A DNA stretch of 64,000 nucleotides from Ophiura sarsii. Lineage: Eukaryota; Echinodermata; Ophiuroidea; Amphilepidida; Ophiuridae. Position 1 is the first letter of the stretch. The number at the start of each line of letters is the position of its first letter. The stretch spans positions 40,961,319 through 41,025,318 of the forward strand of contig CM069457.1 of the NCBI GenBank assembly GCA_035610835.1. The letters are read 5' to 3'. Positions 12,466-22,460 of this stretch are shown here, one piece after another. A program made the translations under genes and the position numbers. Under the pieces are notes generated by a model. That model did no database searches and was not told the DNA's origin. It saw only the letters and a program-made list of their open reading frames with translations.

Positions 12466-13099
12466 TAATCTATTTGATATCCAAGTGACTATATTAATGT
12501 AGTCATCGTATTGTGTCTTCTGCTGCGTTAAGGACATATTGTCGATTTTGCTCAAGTTTCGTAGCAAAAATTACAATGCAATCCGGTGCATTCCTGTCGG
12601 CGCTTCTTACAACCATGATAACGTCATTATATATCATCCGATGTCCTCCCCTACCTCAAACATCTTTAGAAACCCTCGTCCCCAGAAACAAACGTAGCAT
12701 CTGAAAGCTAATTCCGATTCGAAGCTGAAAATTTCGGTTGTTGAATGTATCATCAGCAACTGCACTTTACAGAAACTGCAAATGAACAGCTCGTAGATTT
12801 TCGTTGTTTAATTGCATCGGCCTGGCCGCCAGGCGATGCTATTAATAAATTGCTTCTGGTAAAAGACGCAGTGAAAACACCTTGAACAAAATTAAATTGG
12901 AAATTCAAATGACGAACTTCATCAAAAGAACTGCCATATTCATCTGATATTAGATAGACAGGATTAAATTAATCATTATTTCGAGAAAAAATGTTAATTC
13001 CTTGAACAAAATTAAATGGGAAATTCAAATGAATAGCTTAGTCAAAGACTACGATATTCATCATAGAAACTGTTCAAAAAAGTTCGGACATGGTACACA
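12466..13099. other. No gene recognised
   Basis: Contains a short direct repeat (CCTTGAACAAAATTAAAT-GGAAATTCAAATGA at about 12880-12911 and 13001-13032). No gene is seen. Confidence 0.5.
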
Positions 13100-13483
13100 T
13101 ACAGGGTGAGTCAAAAAAAACTGCAATAGTTGAAAGAAGCCATTTTTTTAAAAAACCCAAGTTGAATTTTAAAACCTTTTAAACGTTGAAATACATTCCA
13201 ATAACATCACAAACGCACACAAGTTTCCAAATTTGAATGAGAGACACATTTTGCGATCTTATAGTTACCTTTTTGTGGTATCTCGTGGACAAACGTGTGA
13301 AATGGGTGCACAGGTGAAAAGGTTCACCGAAGGCAAACGAAAAATGATATTGACTTCATTTTTTCATACAAATTCAGTAACAAATAAGGTATTCTTATAA
13401 CATTCATAACATTTCAAACTTCAACATGATTTAAAAACAGGATGGCTTCTTTTCACTATTGCAGTTTTTTTACTCACCCTGTA
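13100..13483. mobile_element. Mariner-type MITE with TACAGGGTGAGTCAAA ends
   Basis: TIRs of about 40 bp. The left end reads TACAGGGTGAGTCAAAAAA then CTGCAATAGT; the right end is its inverse with GAAGCCAT conserved inside both. TA flanks fit the Tc1/mariner group. It is 384 bp without coding capacity. Confidence 0.87.
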
Positions 13484-13499
13484 GTGTTATGTACCTTGC

Positions 13500-13990
13500 G
13501 TGATATTAACATGACACGCACTGATAATTAATGATCTTGTGGTTAATAATACACAGAGAGACCCTGGAGACAAACTCCTTTAGAAAATGTATGAAAGCAA
13601 ACAAAATAACTTCTGGATATAGAAGACAGGAGGAAGCTCTGTCTTGAACACTTTCAACGCGGCTATTAGTTCTACCATGTACAAAACAGATTTTTCAGAA
13701 ACCTTTCCCAACTTTCAAAGTCTATCTCAATAAGTACTAAACCAATACCAGGCATGTTTGTACTTATTTAAGTGCATTTCTCATGGTGATTCCAAATATG
13801 GTAATGAAACTTAATTATTTTGACATTTTTGAAATATTTTGTGAAACTTTGGAATGTCGTCTGCAGCCGCCTGCCGCATGGAAAAGGCTAAATATGCATT
13901 CCACCTACATTTTTTATCACTATTGGTCGAGAAATCCTCTAGGTGTAGATGTTATTGATGACATCTATGGCATACACTTATAATTAAAGG
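13500..13990 (+). repeat. Permuted duplicate of 16672-16880, split by a MITE
   Basis: Block B (about 13525-13640, ending GGAGGAAGCTCT) precedes the family A MITE at 13644-13892. Block A (13893-13984, CATTCCACCTACATTT to ACTTATAATTAA) follows it. At 16672-16880 the same blocks lie in order A then B. The simplest reading is an A-B tandem repeat into which the MITE inserted between B and the next A. Confidence 0.7.
13644..13892 (+). mobile_element. Family A MITE
   Basis: Nearly complete: the left end is CACTTTCAACGCGGC, then AACAGATTTTTCAGAAACC, CCAATACCAGGCATG and CATTTCTCATGGTGATTCC. The right end is GCCGCATGGAAAAGG. The TTAA flanks have mutated. Confidence 0.85.
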
Positions 13991-14087
13991 GATACGCATC
14001 ACTGTTGAAGAACTTTTTTTAATATAATATACTTCAGAATTTAAGATGAACATTAATAATAATGATCATTTTTGCTGTTGTCACTCA

Positions 14088-14157
14088 TTATTATTTTGAC
14101 ATTATTGAAACATTTTGTGAAATTTTGGAATTTTGCCTGCAGCGTGGAAAGTGTTAA
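14088..14157 (+). mobile_element. Family A MITE, right end only
   Basis: Only the last ~70 bp remain, from TTATTTTGACATT through GAAACATTTTGTGAAATTTTGGA to GCGTGGAAAGTG-TTAA. Confidence 0.75.
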
Positions 14158-14830
14158 ATCTCTTATTTTCACTCTTCGGTATGTCGCTATTTCTCGATGT
14201 ATGTCGGGGGACTTACTATATAGTCCGGTATGTGATGTCGAGAGACTAATACTAATCCGTCCATCGCTTATAGTTCGTAAGCGTAAATGACCAAATGGTG
14301 TTTGTTCAACTTTCGCTGAGCAAGCGAAAGCAACGTGTATTTACCATAGCCTGCATTCCCACGAAAGACACAAAACGGCCCTAATATCAACGTACCACTC
14401 TACTTCTTTATTGTTGCATTGACGAGGATGGAAAATGGATAGAACATAAATAACAAGCAGCAATTAGCCTAATCTTATTTTCTGACAGTTTTAAACTTGT
14501 CCGACGACGAACCCGTTAAACTCTTAACCTTTAATAAAAGAATAATATAGCGCCATTTATTACCACGTGTCAACTCCAAATTGACGTCAGAAGTCCTCCT
14601 GTTGACCTCTACGAACCATACACATAGGCTGGTTAACGGTCCAGGTATTTCAAATGCAGCTTTGGCCACTTTTCATGTGCAGAGAACTCTTTTAATAGAA
14701 TCGTCATTCAGTGGGTAATTGAACATAATCAATAAATACAATAATAATCGACCTACTTACTGTTGATCGTTAGTTCAATTTCAGCAGAAAAACTTATTTT
14801 TATCCATATTATCCATGACAAACTACAGAA
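14158..14830. other. No gene recognised
   Basis: No gene or shared repeat seen. One small stem (CTTTCGCTGAGCAAGCGAAAG, about 14311-14331) is present. Confidence 0.4.
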
Positions 14831-14835
14831 TATTT

Positions 14836-14843
14836 GAACATTA

Positions 14844-14874
<31 letters not shown>

Positions 14875-15940
14875 ATGGCCTCCGTCAGATTTGACGATTG
14901 GCTGCCATACGATCACATCTCCGGATCATCTTTCTCCAAGCTACTCTGTCTTGTGCCAGACGCTTGGCCTTTATAAGACTCATACCAGTCCATTCCTTGA
15001 TGTTGTCAAACCATTGTTTCCTTTGAAGACCTCTTTTCCTGCTGCCTTTCAATTTCCCTTCTATGATATGGAGTGCCAGTAAGCTACCACTTCCTCTAAT
15101 GATGTGCCCGAAGTAGGCCAGCTTTCTTTTGATAAGCTCTCCTAGCAGTTGTCTCTTTACACCAAGTTCTTTCAGGATACTTATGTTGGTTCTTTTCTCC
15201 TTCCAGTTAACTCTTTACATTCTTCTCCAGATCCACATTTCAGCAGCCATTATGCGATTTCCATCTGCTTTGGTAAGAGTCCATTCCTCCAGACCGTAAA
15301 GGAGCACGCTCCATACCAATGCTTTTAAAATCTTTGTTTTAAGGTTTGTTGTGAGGTTGCGGTCATTCCATAGGTCCTGGAGTTCTATCATCCTTCCCTT
15401 GGCCATTCCGATTCTAGCTCTTATATCAGCTGTGCAACTGGCAGATGTGGTTTTCACAGAGCCTAAGTATTTGAAGCGACTGACTTGTTCAACATCCTCA
15501 CCATCGATTGAGATATTATGCACAGGCTGTTCTTCTCCAGTTGTTAGAAGTTTTGCCTTTTTGATATTGAGCTTGAGATTGAGCTTTCTGCCTGCATCAT
15601 TTACGGCTGAAGTTAGCCTCTCGATGTCTTCTTCAGAGGTTTCAAAAAGTGCAGTGTCATCGGCATATCTGAGATTTGAAATTGGTGTACCGCCTACTTT
15701 TATTCCATACTGGTTTACATCAGCGTCTCTCATGACTTTTTCTGTGTAGGAGACGAACATGTGTGGTGAAGCAATGCATCCCTGCCTCACACTTTTACCT
15801 AGGTTGAATTCATCTGTGTTTTCACCATTCCATCTGATCCTTGCCTTCTGATTCACATAGAGGGATTGAAGCAGTGCTACAAGATGTGCTGGAAATCCCA
15901 TCTCTATCATTGCAGAGAAAAGCTTGATGTGCTTGATGTA
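14836..15940 (-). mobile_element. 5'-truncated RTE-type LINE
   Basis: The minus-strand element carries the RT palm and the long post-RT region. Its 3' end is a GAA-rich simple repeat at 14838-14870, fitting the short tandem-repeat tails of RTE elements. The post-RT order (FKYLGS, then LVWSVLLYGLEEWTL, WIWRRM, RVNWKEKRTN, LAYFGHIIRG, EGKLKGSRKRGLQRKQW, LAQDRVAWRK) parallels vertebrate BovB/RTE proteins. The 5' end is cut near residue FSAMIEMGFP. Confidence 0.88.
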
Positions 15941-15955
15941 TTTTAAAAAATACAT
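14885..15955 (-). pseudogene. RTE-type reverse transcriptase fragment with one stop
   Basis: The frame open from 15955 to 15215 encodes about 246 residues: VRQGCIASPHMF (residues 56-67) is RT motif B-like and RYADDTALF holds the catalytic YADD at 97-100. The frame is interrupted by a single TAA at 15215-15217, directly after WIWRRM, and is then open again to a TGA at 14885-14887. The downstream part ends in the conserved LAQDRVAWRKMIRR block. The endonuclease and the RT N-terminus are absent, and the first ~15 residues are probably flanking sequence. Only one disabling mutation is visible in the retained part, which suggests a fairly young insertion. Confidence 0.9.
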
Positions 15956-16432
15956 TGATGTATTCTATAACTCATCATTGGAATCTCAAATGCAGTTTTT
16001 CAGTTGAAAATCCAATTCCTATTAAAAAGCGGCCAATTTGGGATTCACCCTCTCGTTACTAAATTGATCATATCTCGGGAGTTAGTAGGTGAAATGTATT
16101 TGATAGAGGACTATCAAGGGGCTTACCAACCGTCTATTTAAAAAAAAAAGGATGTATTTCAATTATTTTTGTCCCTCATGGGATACCTTTCTTTTACAAA
16201 CCCTGTATGTCAAATCTCTATTCGGCAATGTCTTGCTAGACGTCCCGTAAACTCATGTGCGCATGCTCAAACCAATTAAAATGCGTAGTGGTTGTCCACG
16301 GTTTATTCCGTACGGGACGTCTGGCAAGATATAGCCCTCTCTTCACTTATAAAAGATATTTCTGTTGGATCAACAACCACTTCTTCATCGGTTTTTGTCT
16401 TCGGATATTAAATCTATTAATTAGAATGTTAG
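15941..16432. other. Gene-free stretch with a possible lone transposon end
   Basis: At 16192-16206 the sequence reads TTACAAACCCTGTA, resembling a CAGGGTTTGTAAAAG-type mariner end, but no partner end was found. An inverted repeat of about 20 bp (TCTTGC-AGACGTCCCGTA) spans about 16230-16330. Confidence 0.45.
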
Positions 16433-16642
16433 TACACACTTACAAATAGGTAGTTGAAAATGACCCCTCTTCAGGGTCAACTAAGCACCGACTGAAGAAA
16501 AGGTTCAATATGATACTTTTTCAGTCATTTACTACCCCTCTTTTGTGTCAAATGACACAAAAAAGAACAAAGATGATTAGAAAAAGAGTCATATTTAACC
16601 CTTTTTCAGTCGGTGCATAGTTCACGCATTTTTAAGTGTGTA
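16433..16642. mobile_element. Small TIR element, TACACACTTA ends
   Basis: The left end TACACACTTACAAATAGG matches the inverse of the right end, CATTTTTAAGTGTGTA. Inside are inverted pairs of short motifs (TGACCC/GGGTCA, GTGTCAAATGACAC, GACTGAA/TTCAGTC). It is about 210 bp and non-coding. The layout resembles the larger elements at 34225, 42590 and 59180. Confidence 0.65.
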
Positions 16643-16671
16643 GTTTATACCGTCAGTCTATAGCAGTTAAA

Positions 16672-16880
16672 GACGCATTCCACCTACATTTGTTATCACT
16701 ATTGGTCGGTAAATCCTCTAGGTGGTAGATGTTGTGGATGACATCTAATGGCATATACTTATAATTAATGATTACCTTTATTTCGTGATTAATGATACAC
16801 GGAGACCCCAGAGCCACGCTCATTTACAAAATGTATTACAACATATAAAATAAAAACACCTGCATATTGAAACAGAGGAA
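16672..16880 (+). repeat. Duplicate of the 13.5-14.0 kb blocks (order A-B)
   Basis: Shares CGCATTCCACCTACATTT, ATCACTATTGGTCG, AATCCTCTAGGTG, GATGACATCTA and GAGGAAGCTCT with 13525-13984 but in the unpermuted order and without the MITE. Confidence 0.75.
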
Positions 16881-17585
16881 GCTCTACCGGCTACCAGCGA
16901 AAGGAAGGTCTTCATCTTATATCTAAAGAAGTATAGTAATCTATTGCTTTTTATTTTATCACGCGCGTCAACTTCACACGGAAATCAGAAAAGTGAATGT
17001 CGCAGCGTACCTCCACGGGCCATACACCCTGGCTATAATAGTTCACGGTAAACAAAAAATCTTCAGCTAGTTCACCTCACGCTGAAATAATTAAGTCAAT
17101 TTGTGTCGACCCAGTGGGGACAGTTTCCGAGAAATCTTCTAGACAGTTCAGCAATGATCAGCATATTTTCTTTTAGCGCGCGTTGGCTCTTTGATGGCTG
17201 TTTAAATAGATCGAATTTGACATTGCAAAAATGGCAACCACAAAACAGTGGGTGAAAGGGTGCGCAAAAATGTCGGTTGACTCCCAAGAGCACGTACTGT
17301 TTTCTTTCCTAAATGGAAAACTGTATTTGCACGCGCAAATAACCTACGATTGTGTATTCATATGGACAAGCTGTCGAACAGGAGGGAGATAGTATTACTT
17401 TTCTTCCGCTGGAAGTGTGATGCGAATGATGACACGATGCCATTGATGACACGAGCTTTTGCAAACAACCACAGTGATTAGCCTCGGCTAGCTACGAATT
17501 GAATGTGAAAGTCATGCATTTTATCAAAGCGCCCGTACGTATCCCTAAGGAACTCGATAATTGACGCAATAGATTTTCCCGCCAC
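16881..17585. other. No gene recognised
   Basis: No repeat or gene could be supported here. Confidence 0.35.
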
Positions 17586-17869
17586 ATGTATATAATACCG
17601 TGCGACCGTCGCAGCAGACGATCATTTATAAATGTCATAAAGGGCCTCAAATTCCCACTGCAACATTCGGAGACGGAGATAGGGCTTTATGCGTTGCAGG
17701 ACCAAAACTCTGGTACAATCTGCCCTGACAAAATCCATAATTCCAAAACGGTCGCAATGTTTAAATCTACCGTGAAAACTCACATTTTTGACCAGAATAT
17801 TTAATTATTTTATCGTGTGCAGCGTTCATACATATATGTATGTACTGCATTTGCACTCTTGTATCTTGG
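17586..17869 (+). pseudogene. L2/CR1-type LINE C-terminal fragment
   Basis: One frame reads LCVAGPKLWYNLP and, after a frame change at about 17728, another reads DKIHNSKTVAMFKSTVKTHIF. This is the same post-RT tail seen at 2900-3090 (AGPRAWNNLP ... LKTHLF). The 3' untranslated part continues to 17869, is interrupted by the mariner-like element at 17870-18386, and probably resumes after it. Dead fragment. Confidence 0.8.
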
Positions 17870-18386
17870 TACAGGGTGTATCAGAAACGGAACTATACCG
17901 AGGCAATATGATTTATTACGGTATGAATTCGATCAATATTGCTCAAACCGTTTTCATACATATCTCGCGCAAACGCCCAGCTTTCATAAGAATTTAAGAT
18001 TTCGAAAATCGGACTTTTCTGATGGAAAATACAGACTTTCTGGTAAAGATGGTAGATTTCAATTTTGTCCGAAATGATCAATTTACATATTAAAAGTAAT
18101 TGACATAAAATACGCGTGCGAAGAAACCATGCGTTAAATCAGATTTGCCGATGGCTTTTCAAGGTCTGTGAATTCTTTGAGCTAACAAATTGAAACACGT
18201 TTTTCATCGATTTTCGATTAAGTCTAGCAATACAAGAACAAAAAGAGATATCTCAATGAAATTTACATATAATGTAGGAAACATGTTCATATTTATATTG
18301 CAGGTGTTTAGATTTAAAACAATAATCATTTTGTATTTTGTATGCATTTTAGACACACGGTTTAGTTCCTTCTGATACACCCTGTA
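17870..18386. mobile_element. Mariner-like element inserted in a LINE tail
   Basis: The ends are TACAGGGTGTATCAGAAACGG and TTCTGATACACCCTGTA on TA flanks. At 517 bp it is a shorter relative of 11755-12465. Its position just behind an L2-type coding tail indicates that the LINE is older. No transposase. Confidence 0.85.
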
Positions 18387-18890
18387 TGCATGCTGTATAT
18401 TGTTTTATGTCATATATTTTTACTGTTTAATTATTGTTCGTGCATTCACATTTCAAATTGTTAACCATGTGCCATTTAGTATCCCGTGTATTCATTTTAA
18501 ATATGTCTCTTTTAATCACTATTATTCATTCTCCCATTTTGATCGTCACCGTTATTGTTTATCATAATTATGCTCTTTTTATTGCATATCGTTAAAAAAG
18601 CGTTTTATGATCCGTTAGATTAAAGGCGCTTTTCTTCGTATTGCGACATTTATTACCTGGACATTCACTTTTTTTATACCTGTAACCAAATATGGCAGAC
18701 AAGTTATCTCGTATATAAGATATAACTATGGGAACCTATTCTGCCTTAATGGAACTTGATTTCTGCACAGAGATTCCATTTTACATATAAAGTGGTATTT
18801 ACCCCCATTTTCCACTTCCTGGCGAATCTCTTTAATAACCAGTTCACAGTAGCTTCCAGTTAAGAAATATGAGTGAATCATAATAGTGTC
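18387..18890. other. AT-rich stretch, possibly LINE 3' UTR
   Basis: The first ~270 bp may continue the 3' UTR of the LINE fragment (includes TTAAAGGCGCTTTTC at about 18621). The remainder is unrecognised. Confidence 0.4.
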
Positions 18891-18899
18891 AAAATATAG

Positions 18900-19130
18900 G
18901 TATGAGACTACTAGTTTAGCACTACATGCCTTCTTACAGTGTCTCTGATTGGCTCATTACATGATACAATGTGATATACCCCTGTGAGTAACCAATCAAT
19001 AAATTGCTTTTATAATGTCTCTTTCAACCATACTACCATTCTTACTGTATCTCTGATTGGCTAAATGTATGGTACAACACTCTTTGTAACAAATCAAAAT
19101 TGTACTTAGATGCCGATATATATGTGCACA
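18900..19130. repeat. CTCTGATTGGCT repeat, two units
   Basis: Two ~100-bp units, each with TGTCTCTGATTGGCT or TATCTCTGATTGGCT followed by an ATGATACAA-like block and an ACCAATCA block. Related units lie at about 28150-28345, next to the same downstream family, so both belong to the local duplication of 19-30 kb. Confidence 0.6.
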
Positions 19131-19599
19131 GGTAGTGCTTAGGGAGTTAACCGGAAATACTGAAGATTACTTTCCAATAGAACCTTTTTTATTTTTGATA
19201 TGAATCCGAGGGGAAAATTTAACTTTGCAGGAAGCAAGAAGTAATAAATATTTTAACTAACATTTGGTTTACTAAGAATATCGCTACCGTCAACATTATT
19301 TATTCAGCCTGTAGATAAAGAATACAATCACAAAATACAATCTACCACAATGTAAGAGATTTTACTGAGACGAAGGGAAAACTATGATTTATATGGAATA
19401 GCTGATTCGCTCAAGTCAACAAAAGTTGGGACAGAAATAAAAATCGTTATGTATGTAATTCACTTGTGTTATGGCTAAACACTGGCTTCATTTGAACTGT
19501 TTCGTTGTGCGAAAGCTGTTATGTAAATGTCACCAAAGACATCCATACCCTCCATAAGAACAAATATGGCTATCGTCGCAATTGCTACAAGCCATATCC

Positions 19600-20560
19600 T
19601 ATATAAACCACAACAAGGACCAATACATTACTAATTTACCGTCGGCACATTATCAGCACTTATGAAATTAACAAAACGAGCGTCAAAACCAATCTAGCTA
19701 TTTTACTCACAATGATGCCGATGGCATCGAACCGTAGTTCATAGCACCCATCGCTAGATTTGATAAAATTACGAGATCCTTATTTTTTGTTTCTGCAGCA
19801 GTTATCCCTTCTACTCTAATGTTATATTATTTACAGTTTTCAAACATAGCAAATTTTGAGGGATATCCGACACACGCAATTTGGCTTTTTCATTGTAATT
19901 CAAACCGTGAAATATTGTAGTGATGACGAAGAGAAATAGAGCAAGGAAGGTGTAGTTTGAACATAATAAGAAAGACAAGGGCGTGTTTGCCGGTGGAAAC
20001 ATGTCCTCCTTGGTTATGGCTAGGGGGTTAAATAATAAGCATACTACCCCGATTTCTATCCCCGCCTTCTACTGTGAATTGTGTCACTTCCAGCGGGGGA
20101 GGAGTGCGGGTAACGTCAAAAGGAGAATATGATACTTGCACAATCTTAGGAGAGACGTGTCTAACATAATACATTTTAAGAACGTCCCCTTGTTACACGT
20201 AATTTACGTTGAATTTGTAACGAGTGTGTGGCTGACACGCGGGAGCAAGATACTCGCACAATCATATCAGAAGATACGTGTCTAACATAATACATTTTGA
20301 GAACGTCCCCTTGTTACACGTAATTTACGTGAATTTGTAGCGAGTGTGTGGCTGACACGCGGGAGCAAGGTACTCGCACAATCTTATCTGAAGATACGTG
20401 TCTAACTTAATACATTTTGAGAATGTTACCGGTAATGTATATTGAACCTGTGACGAGTGTGGGTAAAGAGTTTGAAAGCGGGAATTAGAGAACGTAGATA
20501 TAGATTACATGACATTTGACCGTCTGTGCGTTGTCAAAACGCGTTCATCTCGAAAAGTTG
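19600..20560 (+). repeat. Local family C, unit 1 (degraded coding segments)
   Basis: Contains the family block CAATCTAGCTATTTTACTCAC, CATCGAACCGTAGTTCATAG, TTTGATAAAATTACGAGATCC and TTTCTGCAG-AG-TATCCC. Further on is a frame reading TTPISIPAFYCELCHF. About 20154-20480 is a ~122-bp subrepeat present nearly three times, each starting ACGTGTCTAACATAATACATTTT and translating as VSNIIHFKNVPLLHVIYVEFVTSV before breaking. No intact gene. Confidence 0.7.
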
Positions 20561-21060
20561 CCAAAACCAGACACGATTGGGCAAGATATCAAAATTAAGT
20601 TAGTAATTGATTATTAAAGTAGATATATTCAGCTTTACAGTGGTACTTTTTTTTTTTAATCGGACTTCCCAAAGCTGAGATAAATCATTTTCAAGTTCGT
20701 TTTTATGAAAACTCCAAACTGAGATATCGTCCCATAAAGATGTACTACAATGTTTTGTTTTGTTTTAAAAATTAAGAAAAATTGCATCTTTTTTTTGTTG
20801 GTTAGATTTTTTTATCTGAAACTTTCTCAATAATGTTATAAACACTCAGATTATTATTTAGTTTTCAAGAAACTCAAATTCCAAAAAATCACCCTAATTA
20901 GGTTTTGGGCTATTTCTCAGTTTGGAGCTCTGCCTAATTCCGTCTGGTTTGCACATTAAAGTGAACTATAAACTCTTTTCGAATCTAAGATAAGAATGGG
21001 TTGCCTTCATGATTTTTTAAGCTATCAGCCCAACTAATGTTGATCAAGTTTTTGAGGCAG
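20561..21060. other. Possible insertion within family C
   Basis: Flanks resemble the family C sequence after the coding block (compare about 22050 and 27990). The insert at about 20640-20935 has TCCAAACTGAGATA and CTCAGTTTGGAG as possible inverted ends. No gene. Confidence 0.4.
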
Positions 21061-21084
21061 ACTGTTCATTAATCAATGTCAACT

Positions 21085-22060
21085 CATTCATCATCAGCAC
21101 TTAGTAAACTAACAATACGGGCATCGAAACCAATGTAGCTATTGTACTCACAAGTCATTGGCATCGATCCGTCGATACAACTCAGACATATCTAGATGTA
21201 CACCATCAAAACTACAAAAGGACCAACACATTACTAAATTAAACATTTACACATTATTTTCAGCACTTAGGAAATTAACAATTCGAGCGTCGAAATCAAT
21301 GTACCTGTTTTACTCAAAAAGCCAGTGGGATCGAACCGTAGTTAGTTCATCCATTTCTAAATAAGATAAAATTATGAGATCCTTAACTTTTCTGCCTGCA
21401 GAAGTATCCCTACTACTATAATACTACATTACTTAACACTTTTCAAGCATAGCACATTTGAGGGATATCCAACACTTGTAATTTGGCTTTTTATCTTAAT
21501 TCAAACCGTTGAAAATATTGTAGTGCCGTCACTAGGAGGTGTGGAAGAAAATGGAACTCAGCAACTTGACATCTGAGTATATTATAAGACAGCAATTTGG
21601 TTTGCCAATAGGCACTTTTCCTATTTGACTGAGATGATGAACAGACTATATCCATTGCTATCCCGCTCTAGTATACTGTAATGTGTCTCTCCCTTTGAGA
21701 GAGGAGCGAGTGTGTGGAGTCAAAAGAAGAAATTGATACGTGTGATCGTATCTGTAACATAATAAATTTTGAGAACGCCTCCTTGTTGCCGGTAATTTAC
21801 ATTGACAATGTGACGAGTGTGGGTAACGAGTATAAAAAGCGGGAACTAGAGAACGTAAACATAGCTTACATGACCACGTGTCTAACATAATAGACTGTGA
21901 GAACGTCCCCTTGTTGCCGGTAATTTACATTGACAATGTGACGAGTGTGGGTAACGAGTATAAAAAGCGGGAACTAGAGAACGTAAACAGAGCTTACATG
22001 ACCATGATGACCGTCTGCTCGTTGTCAAAACGTGGTTATCTCATAAAGTTGCAATTTTAT
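21085..22060 (+). repeat. Local family C, unit 2
   Basis: Holds an uninterrupted target region (GAGATCCTTAACTTTTCTGCCTGCAG, about 21379-21404) that serves as an empty site for the MITE at 27283-27529. Downstream, a frame starting at 21551 encodes MELSNLTSEYIIRQQFGLPI before a stop. A ~125-bp segment encoding VSNIIDCENVPLLPVIYIDN is tandemly duplicated (about 21750-21873 and 21874-22005). Both copies are close in sequence, so this internal duplication is recent. Confidence 0.75.
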
Positions 22061-22199
22061 TTATCTTAAAATGTTGCACAGTAAAGTTAACTATTTATTC
22101 TTTTAGAATCTTATATACGAAATGGTTGCCTATTCGCCTTCATGATTTTTTAAAGATATTAGCCCAATTATTGTGCATATAGTTTTTGAGACAGGTTGA

Positions 22200-22460
22200 T
22201 CATTAATATCGAATAATATTAGTAAACTAACAATACGAGCAGCGAAACCAACTTAGCTATTTTACTCACAAGCCGCCAGTGGCATTGAAGCATAGTTCAG
22301 AACCTATTTCAGACAAAATATGTATCGGTACAACTCAGACATACGTAGATGTAATCCATGGAAACTACAAATAAAAAACCCTTTAAAAAGGGAAATGCTT
22401 GTAACAAGTGTGAAACATATTAGAGTTTTATGTGAGCAATTCCCATATCATGCATCCAGA
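22200..22460 (+). repeat. Local family C, unit 3, cut by the satellite
   Basis: Only the 5' block (AACAATACGAGCAGCGAAACC to CATGGAAACTAC) remains before the 180-bp satellite begins. Confidence 0.6.

Noticed and set aside
18900..19130. Clustered CCAAT/ATTGG boxes as a promoter
   Set aside because: They belong to a repeated unit that recurs at 28.15 kb and no gene follows.
20041..20130. IPAFYCELCHF as a zinc-finger protein exon
   Set aside because: Only one CxxC pair is visible and the frame stops within 30 codons; recorded as part of family C.
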